64,000 nt of DNA, from the NCBI RefSeq assembly GCF_026410505.1, contig NZ_JAPMIU010000003.1:1-64000 (forward strand), in the 5' to 3' direction. Source of the DNA: Frateuria hangzhouensis. GTDB taxonomy: Bacteria > Pseudomonadota > Gammaproteobacteria > Xanthomonadales > Rhodanobacteraceae. This document shows, one piece after another, positions 23,804 to 33,248 of this stretch. The notes under the pieces are model-generated. The model ran no database searches and was not told where the DNA came from. It was given only the letters and a program-made list of their open reading frames with translations. The position numbers and the translations under genes are program-made. Position 1 is the stretch's first letter, and every line of letters starts with the position of its first letter.

Positions 23804-24967
23804 ATGAGCAAGAAAAACGCCGCTTCCCTCGGGCTAGGAACCCGCGCCATCCACGCCGGCCAGCATCCCGACCCGAGTACCGGCGCGATCATGACGCCGA
23901 TCTACGCCACGTCCACCTACGTGCAGGAAAGCCCCGGCAAGCACAAGGGCTTCGAATATTCGCGCACGCAGAACCCGACCCGGATGGCCTACGAGCGTTG
24001 CGTGGCCGACCTGGAAGGCGGCGTGGCCGGCTTCGCCTTCGCCTCCGGGCTGGCCGCGGCGGCCACGGTGCTGGATCTGCTCGACTCGGGCAGCCACGTC
24101 ATCGCCATGGATGATCTGTACGGCGGCAGCTACCGATTGTTCGAGCGGGTGCGCCGGCGTTCGGCGGGGCTGGATTTCGAGTTCATTGATCTGAACGATG
24201 CCAAGGCGCTGAAGGCCGCGCTCAAGCCCAACACCCGCATGATCTGGGCCGAGACGCCGACCAACCCGATGCTTAAACTGGTCGACCTGGCCAAGATCGC
24301 CGCCTTCGCCAGGAAGCACGGGCTGATCCTGGTGGTGGACAACACCTTCTGCTCGCCGATGGTGCAGCGGCCGCTCGAGTTCGGCGCCGACCTGGTGCTG
24401 CATTCAGCCACCAAGTACCTCAACGGCCATTCGGACATGGTCGGCGGCATCGTGGTCGCCGGCAACGAGGAACTGGCCGAGAAGATGGGCTTCCTGCAGA
24501 ACTCCGTGGGTGCCATCGCCGGCCCGTTCGATGCCTTCCTGGCCATGCGTGGCCTGAAGACCCTGCACCTGCGCATGCAGGCGCACTGCCGCAGCGCGAT
24601 GGAGCTGGCGCAATGGCTGGAAAAGCATCCCGCGGTCGAACGGGTGATCTACCCGGGCCTCAAGAGCCATCCGCAGCACGCGTTGGCGCGCCGCCAGATG
24701 CACGGCTTCGGCGGCATCGTGACGATCGAGGTCAAGGGCGGCCTGCGCAAGGCGCGTCGCATGCTCGAGCGTTGCAAGCTGTTCGCCCTGGCCGAATCCC
24801 TCGGCGGCGTCGAAAGCCTGATCGAACATCCGGCGATCATGACCCACGCCTCGGTGCCGGCGGTGAACCGCAAACGGCTCGGGATCAGCGACGGTCTGGT
24901 GCGGTTGTCGGTCGGCGTCGAAGACGTCGCGGACCTGAAGGCGGAGTTGGAGTGGGCGTTGTCATGA
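23804..24967 (+). CDS. metB: Cystathionine gamma-synthase/lyase-type PLP enzyme
   Basis: The 387-aa protein is a trans-sulfuration PLP enzyme. The PLP lysine lies in LHSATKYLNGHSD, and YSRTQNPTR and GGSYRLFERV are family motifs. It acts in methionine or cysteine interconversion; synthase and lyase cannot be separated by sequence alone. In Xanthomonas the LPS O-antigen cluster lies between metB and etfA, and the same frame is seen here. Its TGA overlaps the ATG of wzm. No met box was recognised in front of it. Confidence 0.9.
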   Translation: MSKKNAASLGLGTRAIHAGQHPDPSTGAIMTPIYATSTYVQESPGKHKGFEYSRTQNPTRMAYERCVADLEGGVAGFAFASGLAAAATVLDLLDSGSHVIAMDDLYGGSYRLFERVRRRSAGLDFEFIDLNDAKALKAALKPNTRMIWAETPTNPMLKLVDLAKIAAFARKHGLILVVDNTFCSPMVQRPLEFGADLVLHSATKYLNGHSDMVGGIVVAGNEELAEKMGFLQNSVGAIAGPFDAFLAMRGLKTLHLRMQAHCRSAMELAQWLEKHPAVERVIYPGLKSHPQHALARRQMHGFGGIVTIEVKGGLRKARRMLERCKLFALAESLGGVESLIEHPAIMTHASVPAVNRKRLGISDGLVRLSVGVEDVADLKAELEWALS

Positions 24968-25821
24968 GTCTGATCGCGCCGCGTGATGGCAGCGGTGTGC
25001 CCGTAGAGCAGAAGCAACGCCGCTGGGAAGGACCTTTCGCTGCTCTGGTCCGACATCGGTCGCTGACCTGGGAACTGAGCAAGCGCGAAGTTCTCGGGCG
25101 TTATCGCGGAGCAAGCTTCGGCTTGGCTTGGTCGGTGATCAGCCCCTTCATGATGTTGGGCGTGTATGCGTTTGCCTTTGGCGCAGTACTCAAGAGCCGC
25201 TGGCCACACGAAGCCGGTGGAGATCATCCCTACGCGGTGATCCTGTTCGTGGGTCTGATCCTGCACGGATTCTTCGCGGAGTGCCTGACACGTGCGCCCA
25301 CCCTCGTTGTGGCCAATCCGAATTTCGTCAAGCGTGTGGTCTTTCCTTTGGACGTGCTGCCTTGGCCGATGGTGTTTTCCGCGCTTTTCCACGCCTTGAC
25401 GAATTTCATCGTGCTTATCCTGTTGATGGTGGCGCTGGAGCGCCGCCTGCCCGCCACCATCGTGCTGTTGCCGGTGATCATGGCGCCTTTTGCGCTACTG
25501 ACGTTGGGATTGTCATGGCTTCTCGCCTCGTTGGGCGTGTACTTCCGCGACATCTCGCAGATCATGCCGGTTCTGGCCTCGGCCCTGCTGTTTCTTTCGT
25601 CCGCGATCATTCCGGTGAGCATCCTTACTCCGGGGCTGCAGACTCTGTTCCACCTCAATCCGTTGACCTTCTTCATTGATCAGGCTCGAATGGTGGCACT
25701 CGCCGGTACGGCGCCCGATTGGGATGGCCTGGCGCTGGCGACGTTGGTCGGAGCGGTTATGGCGTGGTTGGGCCATGCCTGGTTCATGGCGACGAGGCGG
25801 GGGTTCGCCGATGTCCTCTGA
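24964..25821 (+). CDS. wzm: O-antigen ABC transporter permease Wzm
   Basis: The 285-aa inner-membrane protein has six hydrophobic segments and family features such as REVLGRYRGASFGLAWSVISP at the N-terminus and PNFVKRVVFPLDVLPW in the cytoplasmic loop. It exports finished polysaccharide on undecaprenyl diphosphate together with Wzt. ATG at 24964 overlaps the metB stop by 4 bp (ATGA), and its own 3' end overlaps wzt. The longer upstream frame is antisense/shadow to metB. Confidence 0.94.
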   Translation: MSLIAPRDGSGVPVEQKQRRWEGPFAALVRHRSLTWELSKREVLGRYRGASFGLAWSVISPFMMLGVYAFAFGAVLKSRWPHEAGGDHPYAVILFVGLILHGFFAECLTRAPTLVVANPNFVKRVVFPLDVLPWPMVFSALFHALTNFIVLILLMVALERRLPATIVLLPVIMAPFALLTLGLSWLLASLGVYFRDISQIMPVLASALLFLSSAIIPVSILTPGLQTLFHLNPLTFFIDQARMVALAGTAPDWDGLALATLVGAVMAWLGHAWFMATRRGFADVL

Positions 25822-27199
25822 AGTCGTCGTTGAGGTCAGCGGGTTACGCAAGACCTTTCCGATCTACGACAAGCCGCACCATCGCCTCTTCCAGATGTTC
25901 AGTCGCGCGCGCCGTTGGCATCGCGAATTCGAGGCGTTGCGCGATATCGATTTCAGCATAAGGCGTGGCGAAACCGTCGGCATCGTGGGCCGCAACGGTT
26001 CGGGCAAGTCCACGCTGCTGCAGCTGATCTGCGGCACCCTGACCCCCTCATGCGGAAAGGTAAGCGTCACGGGGCGGGTTGCCGCCCTGCTTGAACTGGG
26101 CGCTGGTTTCAATATGGAGTTCACTGGCCGCGAGAACGTCCTTTTGAACGGCACTGTCTTGGGCCTGGAGCGGCGCGAGATCGAAAGGAAGATGCCAGAG
26201 ATACTCGCCTTCGCGGGAATCGGCGATTTCATCGATCGTCCGGTCAAAACCTATTCCAGCGGCATGTATGTGCGGCTTGCGTTCGCGGTCGCCATTCATG
26301 TCGAGCCCGATCTGCTGATCGTGGATGAAGCGTTGTCAGTGGGCGATGAGGCCTTCCAGCGAAAATGCTTTGCTCGGATCGAGGCGCTGCGCCAACGGGG
26401 ATGCACGATCCTGTTCGTATCCCATGCCGCGGCGACCGTGATCGAATTATGTGATCGCGCGATCCTGCTGGACGCAGGCGACATGCTGGCGGACGGGGCG
26501 CCCAAGGCGGTAGTTTCGTCCTATCAACGTCTTCTGTATGCAAGCGAAGAGCGTGCAGGGCCGCTGCGGGAACAATTGCTGCGGGACCGCCTGCATAGCA
26601 GGGACGAAGGTAGGCTTGCAGAGTCGCGCTTGCCCGGCGAAGAGTCGCGCAAGCTGGCGCCGCCGCCCGATTCGTCGACCGATTCGGTCGAGCGGCCATA
26701 TTTCGATGAGGGTCTCTGCTCGCAAAGCGAGGTGGCTTACCTCAGCCAAGGCGCGACGATCGAAGATCCGCGCATCGAGACGATGCGGGGTGCGCAGGTC
26801 AATGTGATCAATGCCGGCGAACGTTATGTCTATCGCTATCGCGTCCGGTTCGATCGGGGCGCGAGCGGCGTGCGCTTCGGTATGTTGATTAAGTCGCTGA
26901 CAGGCGTCGAGCTTGCCGGCGGGGTGACCGCTCGAACCGAAGAAGCGCTCGAATGGGTGGGCCCTGGGGCCGGATTCGACCTACGGTTCGAATTTACCTG
27001 CCGTTTGTCGCCCGGCGTCTATTTCATGAATGCAGGTGTCCAGGGTCGCTTGGGCGAAGAAGAAACTTACCTCGACCGTCGGATCGACGTGGTGATGTTC
27101 CGGGTAATGGCCCGCCGGGACCGAAAGACGACCGGGTTCGTAGACCTGGTCGAAACCATGGAAGCGAGTCCTCTCGAGGGGAACACGGAAACAGCATGA
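25811..27199 (+). CDS. wzt: O-antigen ABC transporter ATPase Wzt with C-terminal carbohydrate-binding domain
   Basis: The 462-aa protein has an ABC ATPase domain (about 1-245): Walker A GRNGSGKST, signature YSSGMYVRLAFAVAI and Walker B LLIVDEAL. A linker rich in Arg/Glu/Ser follows. The C-terminal domain (about 310-450), with NAGERYVYRYRVRF and GVYFMNAGVQG, is the beta-sandwich that recognises the end-modification of the O-chain in the E. coli O9a type. A terminal modification enzyme is therefore expected, and the sulfotransferase-containing protein just downstream is a candidate. The ATG overlaps wzm, and the stop overlaps the next ATG. Confidence 0.94.
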   Translation: MSSEVVVEVSGLRKTFPIYDKPHHRLFQMFSRARRWHREFEALRDIDFSIRRGETVGIVGRNGSGKSTLLQLICGTLTPSCGKVSVTGRVAALLELGAGFNMEFTGRENVLLNGTVLGLERREIERKMPEILAFAGIGDFIDRPVKTYSSGMYVRLAFAVAIHVEPDLLIVDEALSVGDEAFQRKCFARIEALRQRGCTILFVSHAAATVIELCDRAILLDAGDMLADGAPKAVVSSYQRLLYASEERAGPLREQLLRDRLHSRDEGRLAESRLPGEESRKLAPPPDSSTDSVERPYFDEGLCSQSEVAYLSQGATIEDPRIETMRGAQVNVINAGERYVYRYRVRFDRGASGVRFGMLIKSLTGVELAGGVTARTEEALEWVGPGAGFDLRFEFTCRLSPGVYFMNAGVQGRLGEEETYLDRRIDVVMFRVMARRDRKTTGFVDLVETMEASPLEGNTETA

Positions 27200-30100
27200 T
27201 TCAGGTTGAAAACACGCAGGCTCCCTGTCGATGCCTTCTCATCATGGGCATGCATCGGAGTGGGACCTCCGCGGCGACTCGCTGCATGAACCTACTGGGC
27301 ATGGACGTCGGCTCCCACTTGCTCGACCCGGACAGCGTCAACGCCAAGGGGTACTGGGAACACGCCGAAGCGGTGCATATCAACGACCGTCTCCTGGGGG
27401 CCTTCGACATGGTCTGGTGGAGTCTCGAGCCGCTGCCTGACGGCTGGCTGGGCAGCGCTGCCGCATCGCGCGCGCGTGAGGAAATAAAGGCGCTCGTACA
27501 TCGCGATTTTCTCAAGGTCCCACTCTGGGGGATCAAGGATCCGCGCATGTGCCGCGTGGCGCCGCTCTGGATCGAATGCCTGCAGACGATGGGGATCTCC
27601 GTTTCCGCCGTATTCACCGCGCGCGCGGCGATCGAGGTCGCCAAGTCGTTGAAGCGTGCCCAAGGCCTCAGAGAACAAGCGGGTGTGCTGTCCTGGATCC
27701 TGCATTTGGCGGACTCGGAACGAGCAACCCGCGAACTGCCGCGATCGCTGATCGAGTACGACCAGTTGCTTTCCGATCCCGTTGGCACCCTGGAACGGAT
27801 CGGGCGGGATTTGCAGGTAACGTGGCCGATCCCGCCAAGCCAGCGCGAATCGGCACTTGGGGCCTTCCTTGACTCGGCCATGCGCAATCATCGCGGTGCG
27901 GAGCCGAACGGTTGGACCCCTCCTATCGTTGCCCGCATGGAAACGGAAACCCGGCGGATCGCTTCGGGACGAGCGGACAGCGACTGGAAGGCGTTGGGCG
28001 CTCTTTCGGACGAAGCGATCGAGCTTTTCCGCCTACTTGATTATCGCGAGGAAGCACCGTTGCCGAACGAGGTGGTCCGTTCGGCCCGTACGAGCGACGA
28101 CAGAAGCGTTCAAGCCTCTCTTTATCACGCCGCCGAGGGTGAGCATTTCTCGGAGGACCGGGTGGAACATCGGGCGGTTCCTCCGGGGCGCTCGCTGGTG
28201 GAATTGCCGGTGGTGGCTGGCGCAGATTTGCGGTATCGGTTGGATCCGGCAAGCCGCGGTGGCTACTACGTTTTCCACGCGGTATTCCTGCGAGATGCAG
28301 AGCGTAGGATGCTGTGGAACTGGGAAGATTCTCCGGGGGAAGTCAGCCTGTCGGGCATCTATTCGTTGGAAAGCCCAAGCCATCCTGGGTCCGTCGTGCA
28401 CCGCGTGGACGGGGATCCGCAGATGATTTTCGCGTGGCCGGATGGGGTGGTGCGGCCAGGCACGACGCTTGTACTCGATGTCGAGCGCTTCAATGCGCAG
28501 CGCATCGCGGTTGAGTTCGACGCACTCGAGTCCCAGTTCGGCAACCTGGTGCGACAACTGGATGCAGCGCGAACAACGGCGGGCGAGCGGGAGCGACGTC
28601 TCAAGGAAAAGTTGCGGCTGCTGCGTGCCGAACGTGACGCTCGCGAGACCGCCTTCCTCACCATCGAGCGGCAAGTGTCCGAGATTGCGACGTCCATGGA
28701 GCCCTTGCAGCTGGCCTTGGCTCGCCAGGAAGTGGCGATCCGGACGCTCACGCATAGCGATTTGCTATCGCGGCTGCGGCGCCGGTTTTCGCGCGTTCGC
28801 GCCAAACTGCAACCACTTCAGCAACTGGAATTGGTGAACGCCGGCGACAGTCGTTACAAGGTGACGGGGGATGATCCGATCTTTGCATGCGCCTATGGCG
28901 GATATCCGCTCGCGCCGGGCTGGTATATGGTCGATCTGGAGATGGTCCAGCACCAAGGGCCGCCAGCGCAGGCGATGCTCTACCCGAACTACGGGCCGGG
29001 AGTGCCTGCCGACCAAGGGATAAGGCTCTCGTTCTTCGACCCTCAACGCCACCGGCATGTCGGATTGATTCGGTTCCCCCATACCGTGTTCGACCTGAGG
29101 TTCGACCCGGCCATGGCGCCCTGCGAGTTGTCCGTGCGTAAGCTGGTGTTGCGGCGCGTGGGCAAGTTGCGTGCCGCGCTCACGCTGTTCCGTTCGATCG
29201 GCAAAGCAGGCCGCGGTGGGATTCGGCTCAACGCCCGCCGCGGAGGGTTCATCAAGAGGCTGCGCGCCTCCGGTCTATCCGCGATGACCGATCGCGTGTA
29301 TCGCAATTACACGGATATGAACGAGTCGTTCGACACGTACGACGCGTGGATTGCCCAATATGACCGCGTCTCCGGGAAGGACCTGCAGGATGCTCGCACG
29401 ACTTCCGGATCCTGGGGCTATCAACCACTGATTTCGGTCCTGTTGCCGACCTACAATACGGAAGAGGTTTGGCTGCGGCGCTGCATCGACAGCGTGCTGG
29501 CGCAGAGCTACCCCAACTGGGAGCTGTGCATTGCCGACGACGCATCGCCCTTGCCACATGTGAGGCGCGTACTCGAGGAGTACAAGCAAAAGGACGAACG
29601 CATCCGGATCGTGCTGCGCGCGGACAACGGACATATCTCCGCGAGCACGAACAGCGCGCTGGCGCTGGCCACCGGCGAGTACGTGGCCTTGCTTGATCAT
29701 GACGACGAGCTACACCCGTTGGCGCTGCACGAAGTGGTCGCCGCGTTGCAGACGCATCGCAATTGGAAACTCATCTACACCGATGAGGACAAGATCGATC
29801 CGAAGGGGCGGCGTTACGACCCCTATATGAAGCCAGACTGGAACTACGATCTCCTGCTGGGACACAACTGCGTGAGCCACCTTGGCATCTACCAGCGAGA
29901 GTTGATGTTGCAGATCGGCGGTTTCCGGAAAGGGTACGAAGGAAGCCAGGACTGGGATCTTGCGTTGCGCTTCTGCGAGCGGCTTTCGCCGGATGAAATC
30001 GGACACGTATCGCGCGTCCTTTATCACTGGCGAGCGATTCCAGGCTCCACTTCGGTAGGCGTGGGCGAGAAGAACTATGCGCGGGATGCGGGATTGAAAG

Positions 30101-31041
30101 CTATCGAAAACCATTTGGCTCGCATTGGCACCCGCGCGAGCGTGCAGGAGGTCGGCGGGCAACCTGGCCACTTCCGGATCCACTATCAGCTCGACGATCA
30201 ACCCAAGGTATCGATCATCATCCCCACGCGCGACGGACTGTCGCTGTTGCGTCGCTGCGTCGACTCCATTCTCGAAAAGACGACGTACCCCAATTACGAG
30301 ATCGTCATCGTCGACAACCAATCCACGGACCCGGCAACGCTGGAATACTTCATCTCGGTGGTGCAGGACAGTCGCGTGCGGGTACTCGAATACGACCACC
30401 CATTCAATTACTCGGCGGTCAACAATTTTGCCGTGTCGAACACGGGCGGGGAATTGATCGCCCTCGTCAACAACGACATCGAAGTCATCACGCCTGGCTG
30501 GCTGGAGGAGTTGGCCGGCCATGCCATACGGTCGGACATCGGGTGCGTAGGCGCCATGTTGTATTACCCGAACGACACGATCCAACACGCGGGCGTGGTG
30601 CTCGGCGTACACGGTGTGGCAGCGCACATCTATTGCGGCAAGCCGAAGGGATGGCCAGGGCAGATGGGCCGGGCCGGTTTGACCCAGTCACTTAGCGCGG
30701 TGACTGCCGCCTGCCTGATGGTTCGGCGAGAAGTTTACGAACAAGTCGGCGGACTGGATGAAAAACTGCGGGTGGCATTCAACGACGTCGACTTCTGCTT
30801 GCGGGTACGGGAGGCAGGGTATCGAAATGTATGGTCGCCTTTCGCCGAGCTCTACCACCACGAGTCTGCCAGTCGCGGCCAGGAAGACTCACCCGAGAAG
30901 AAAGCCAGATTTGCGGGCGAGGTGGAATTCATGCAGGAACGATGGGGCCAGCAACTGATGAACGACCCCGCGTACAACCCGAACCTGTCGATCAGCGACA
31001 CGCCTTTCAAGCTGGCGTTCCCTCCGCGACGAGTGGGGTGA
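27196..31041 (+). CDS. Sulfotransferase-GT2-GT2 fusion protein, 1281 aa
   Basis: Three enzymatic modules are visible. Residues about 12-250 form a sulfotransferase-like P-loop domain with IMGMHRSGTSA (PAPS 5'-phosphosulfate loop) and IKDPRMCR. A spacer with a Glu/Arg-rich coiled coil follows (about 441-518). Residues about 743-970 are a GT2 domain (SVLLPTYNTEEVWLRRC, DDASP, LLDHDDELHP, YTDEDKID), and about 1003-1270 a second GT2 domain (VSIIIPTRDGLSLLRRC, VDNQSTD, ALVNNDIEV, FNDVDFCLRV). This suggests chain extension and sulfation of the O-chain by one polypeptide, coupled to Wzm/Wzt. The ATG overlaps the wzt stop (ATGA). Confidence 0.88.
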   Translation: MIQVENTQAPCRCLLIMGMHRSGTSAATRCMNLLGMDVGSHLLDPDSVNAKGYWEHAEAVHINDRLLGAFDMVWWSLEPLPDGWLGSAAASRAREEIKALVHRDFLKVPLWGIKDPRMCRVAPLWIECLQTMGISVSAVFTARAAIEVAKSLKRAQGLREQAGVLSWILHLADSERATRELPRSLIEYDQLLSDPVGTLERIGRDLQVTWPIPPSQRESALGAFLDSAMRNHRGAEPNGWTPPIVARMETETRRIASGRADSDWKALGALSDEAIELFRLLDYREEAPLPNEVVRSARTSDDRSVQASLYHAAEGEHFSEDRVEHRAVPPGRSLVELPVVAGADLRYRLDPASRGGYYVFHAVFLRDAERRMLWNWEDSPGEVSLSGIYSLESPSHPGSVVHRVDGDPQMIFAWPDGVVRPGTTLVLDVERFNAQRIAVEFDALESQFGNLVRQLDAARTTAGERERRLKEKLRLLRAERDARETAFLTIERQVSEIATSMEPLQLALARQEVAIRTLTHSDLLSRLRRRFSRVRAKLQPLQQLELVNAGDSRYKVTGDDPIFACAYGGYPLAPGWYMVDLEMVQHQGPPAQAMLYPNYGPGVPADQGIRLSFFDPQRHRHVGLIRFPHTVFDLRFDPAMAPCELSVRKLVLRRVGKLRAALTLFRSIGKAGRGGIRLNARRGGFIKRLRASGLSAMTDRVYRNYTDMNESFDTYDAWIAQYDRVSGKDLQDARTTSGSWGYQPLISVLLPTYNTEEVWLRRCIDSVLAQSYPNWELCIADDASPLPHVRRVLEEYKQKDERIRIVLRADNGHISASTNSALALATGEYVALLDHDDELHPLALHEVVAALQTHRNWKLIYTDEDKIDPKGRRYDPYMKPDWNYDLLLGHNCVSHLGIYQRELMLQIGGFRKGYEGSQDWDLALRFCERLSPDEIGHVSRVLYHWRAIPGSTSVGVGEKNYARDAGLKAIENHLARIGTRASVQEVGGQPGHFRIHYQLDDQPKVSIIIPTRDGLSLLRRCVDSILEKTTYPNYEIVIVDNQSTDPATLEYFISVVQDSRVRVLEYDHPFNYSAVNNFAVSNTGGELIALVNNDIEVITPGWLEELAGHAIRSDIGCVGAMLYYPNDTIQHAGVVLGVHGVAAHIYCGKPKGWPGQMGRAGLTQSLSAVTAACLMVRREVYEQVGGLDEKLRVAFNDVDFCLRVREAGYRNVWSPFAELYHHESASRGQEDSPEKKARFAGEVEFMQERWGQQLMNDPAYNPNLSISDTPFKLAFPPRRVG

Positions 31042-31079
31042 GCCACCCGCCCCGTCGGGACACGCCTCGCCTAAGGCAA

Positions 31080-31709
31080 TCAGGCGGACTCGGCTGCGTG
31101 CTGTTTCATGGACAGCAACGCAACGAGTCCGATGATGACCGATAGCAGCAGTCCAAGTGCAAACGCGCCATGATTCGTCCGCAGTATCCGGGCTGCTGTC
31201 ACGTGTTTGCGGGCCGCAAAGGACAAAACAAGAGATTTGCCCCGTGGTTGCCCATTCACACGTACCGTGCCCAGGCTGGTGTCTGCGGTAAGCCAAGCCG
31301 TGGGCGAATGACCGGATTTGCCATCGATTCCGATGACTGCGATCTCGAAACCAGAGTCGAGTTCAATACCGTCCTGCGGACAAAAATATTTGAACTGATT
31401 GTCTTCGAGTTCCGAGGATTCCACGCGCCAACGGTTTGTTCGCCCGGGCTGGCTCCAGTGAACCCCCAGTTGCCCCGAATTGCGCCGTGCATACGTGGCG
31501 AACTGTATGCCTACGCATAGATTGCCCTGCCCGGCGGTAGAGGTTGTACCGCGAGGCAGATATCCGGACTGCACCAATCTTGCCCCAGCATTGAATTCCC
31601 CCGCCGGGGTATTTGCTCGGGCCCGGTTTCTCAAAAACTCCTGATTGGTGCTGAAAGGTAAGAAGATCAACAGCGCGGCGACTAGAAATACGGGTATGAA
31701 CAAGCGCAT
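31080..31709 (-). CDS. Membrane protein of unknown function, 209 aa
   Basis: The protein has a helix at the N-terminus (MRLFIPVFLVAALLIFLPF) and another near the C-terminus (GAFALGLLLSVIIGLVALLSM), with a periplasmic beta-rich domain of about 140 residues between them containing two Cys (NLCVGIQF, KYFCPQDG). ATG at 31709 has GAGGA with good spacing. An in-frame TTG at 31721 would overlap the stop of the upstream gene. Placed after a GT-C gene, it may assist O-antigen modification. I do not recognise the family. Confidence 0.7.
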   Translation of the reverse strand: MRLFIPVFLVAALLIFLPFSTNQEFLRNRARANTPAGEFNAGARLVQSGYLPRGTTSTAGQGNLCVGIQFATYARRNSGQLGVHWSQPGRTNRWRVESSELEDNQFKYFCPQDGIELDSGFEIAVIGIDGKSGHSPTAWLTADTSLGTVRVNGQPRGKSLVLSFAARKHVTAARILRTNHGAFALGLLLSVIIGLVALLSMKQHAAESA

Positions 31710-31717
31710 AAAAATCC

Positions 31718-33244
31718 TCAAAGCTGGCCGTATAGCCTCAGAGCTTGATGCAGAAAGAAGCGATCGGAAAAAAGCATAGCCAGAAGCGAGGCGAACAAGG
31801 CCACTCTGGTCAGCCTAATTCCGCGCAACGGCCAAGCCAGGATCACGATGAGGAAGGGGAGCACGGGATAAAAGTAGCGGCCGTGCGTGGCGCGCACGAC
31901 GCCGTTGTATTCCGCCCACAGATGTTCGTAAAACACGAACGAGAAAAACAGCGCACAGACGCTTCCGGTAACGAACAACCACGGCTTGCGCTCCCCGCGG
32001 AGCGCCGCCGGAAGGTGCGTCGCCAAGGTCGCAAGCAAGGCGAGTGCCAGGACAATACAGGTCAGGCCGGAAAGCTTGTTGGGTTGCAGCATGCCTGCGG
32101 CGCAAGCCGTAACAACGGCCGACAGCAATGCAATATTGCGATTGGCCAATCGGACTCGCCAATGATTGCAGGCCTGAGCCAAGGTGAAGGTCGCACAGAA
32201 GAAAATGGCCGCCAGAAAATAGCGCAGTACCGGTCCATTTGCTTGGACCCAGTCAAGCACGCCGCTGCCTCGGCCATTCCAGCCAATGAGCCCCACATAG
32301 TTGGTCAGGGTGGCAGGCCAGAATGGCGTGGTCAAAGCGTATTCCAGAAATCCTATCGATACCTTGGGATGCTCTTTGGTGATGATGGACGTGAACGGAA
32401 GCAACTGATGCATCAGTACGAAGTTGCGTAGCATCCAGAGACAGATTGGCAGGAACATGACCAGCCACAGAACGGTGCAGCGCCGCAGCGCGGTCATTTG
32501 CCTCTCAAGCGCGCTTGCGGTCCATAGGCGATAGGCCATGGCAAAGAACAACGGTATGGCCATACCAAGGCCTGTGAACTTGGTGACCAAGCCTAGCGCG
32601 ACGAACAGAGCGCACCACAAGGCATAAACGAAGTTATCGGTATCAAGCCAGCGGATACACCAGAAGGCCGCCCACGCCGCCATGCAGGCGACAAGCGTGT
32701 CGTGGGAAACACCCGTGCCTAGTTGAAGAAACATGGGCGTGCAACCGACAAAGATTCCTCCAGCCAGTGCGAGCATGCCGTTACGGGTGACTTCCCAGAT
32801 GACCAGCATGATGCCAAGCAGCGCCAGTGCACCGAACAGCGCACTGACGAGACGCACGCTCCGCACTTGTCCATCGAAGGAAAGGCTGGCAGCCCGCGCC
32901 GTCATCAGTACCGGTGCCGCGACCACGTAGTAAAGCGGAGGATGCTGTGCTATCCAGTTCAAGCCCGGTTTGGCAGAAGGGGCGATCCACGAATGGGTGA
33001 CATCGATGCCCATTTTTGATGTGCCGAGCATCGGGATTTTCCCGTCAACGATGTCTTCGACATAGGAAAAATGGCCGGATTCGTCGGGAATGTCCCATAG
33101 CGGCGTAATAAATATGCCGTAGATCGCGAACTTGAGAAAAAAGCATACGCAAACGATCGCCCACGTCATGGTTGGACGCTTCCTCGGGGCGATAGCCTCA
33201 ATGTTTTCGTCGCCGACCGAGAGGTCCGTGAATGTCCGCGGCAT
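31718..33244 (-). CDS. GT-C fold membrane glycosyltransferase (DUF2142/PMT-like)
   Basis: The 508-aa protein has about 11-12 membrane helices. The first periplasmic loop has ITPLWDIPDESGHFSYVEDI, an acidic Asp/Glu-His motif like the catalytic loops of PMT/ArnT and DUF2142 proteins, followed by HPPLYYVV. Such enzymes take sugar from polyprenyl-phosphate on the periplasmic side. The donor would be made by the GtrB-like enzyme encoded 5 bp upstream, so the pair resembles the GtrB-GtrC module that decorates O-antigen side branches. The sugar is unknown. Confidence 0.82.
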   Translation of the reverse strand: MPRTFTDLSVGDENIEAIAPRKRPTMTWAIVCVCFFLKFAIYGIFITPLWDIPDESGHFSYVEDIVDGKIPMLGTSKMGIDVTHSWIAPSAKPGLNWIAQHPPLYYVVAAPVLMTARAASLSFDGQVRSVRLVSALFGALALLGIMLVIWEVTRNGMLALAGGIFVGCTPMFLQLGTGVSHDTLVACMAAWAAFWCIRWLDTDNFVYALWCALFVALGLVTKFTGLGMAIPLFFAMAYRLWTASALERQMTALRRCTVLWLVMFLPICLWMLRNFVLMHQLLPFTSIITKEHPKVSIGFLEYALTTPFWPATLTNYVGLIGWNGRGSGVLDWVQANGPVLRYFLAAIFFCATFTLAQACNHWRVRLANRNIALLSAVVTACAAGMLQPNKLSGLTCIVLALALLATLATHLPAALRGERKPWLFVTGSVCALFFSFVFYEHLWAEYNGVVRATHGRYFYPVLPFLIVILAWPLRGIRLTRVALFASLLAMLFSDRFFLHQALRLYGQL

Positions 33245-33248
33245 TGCT

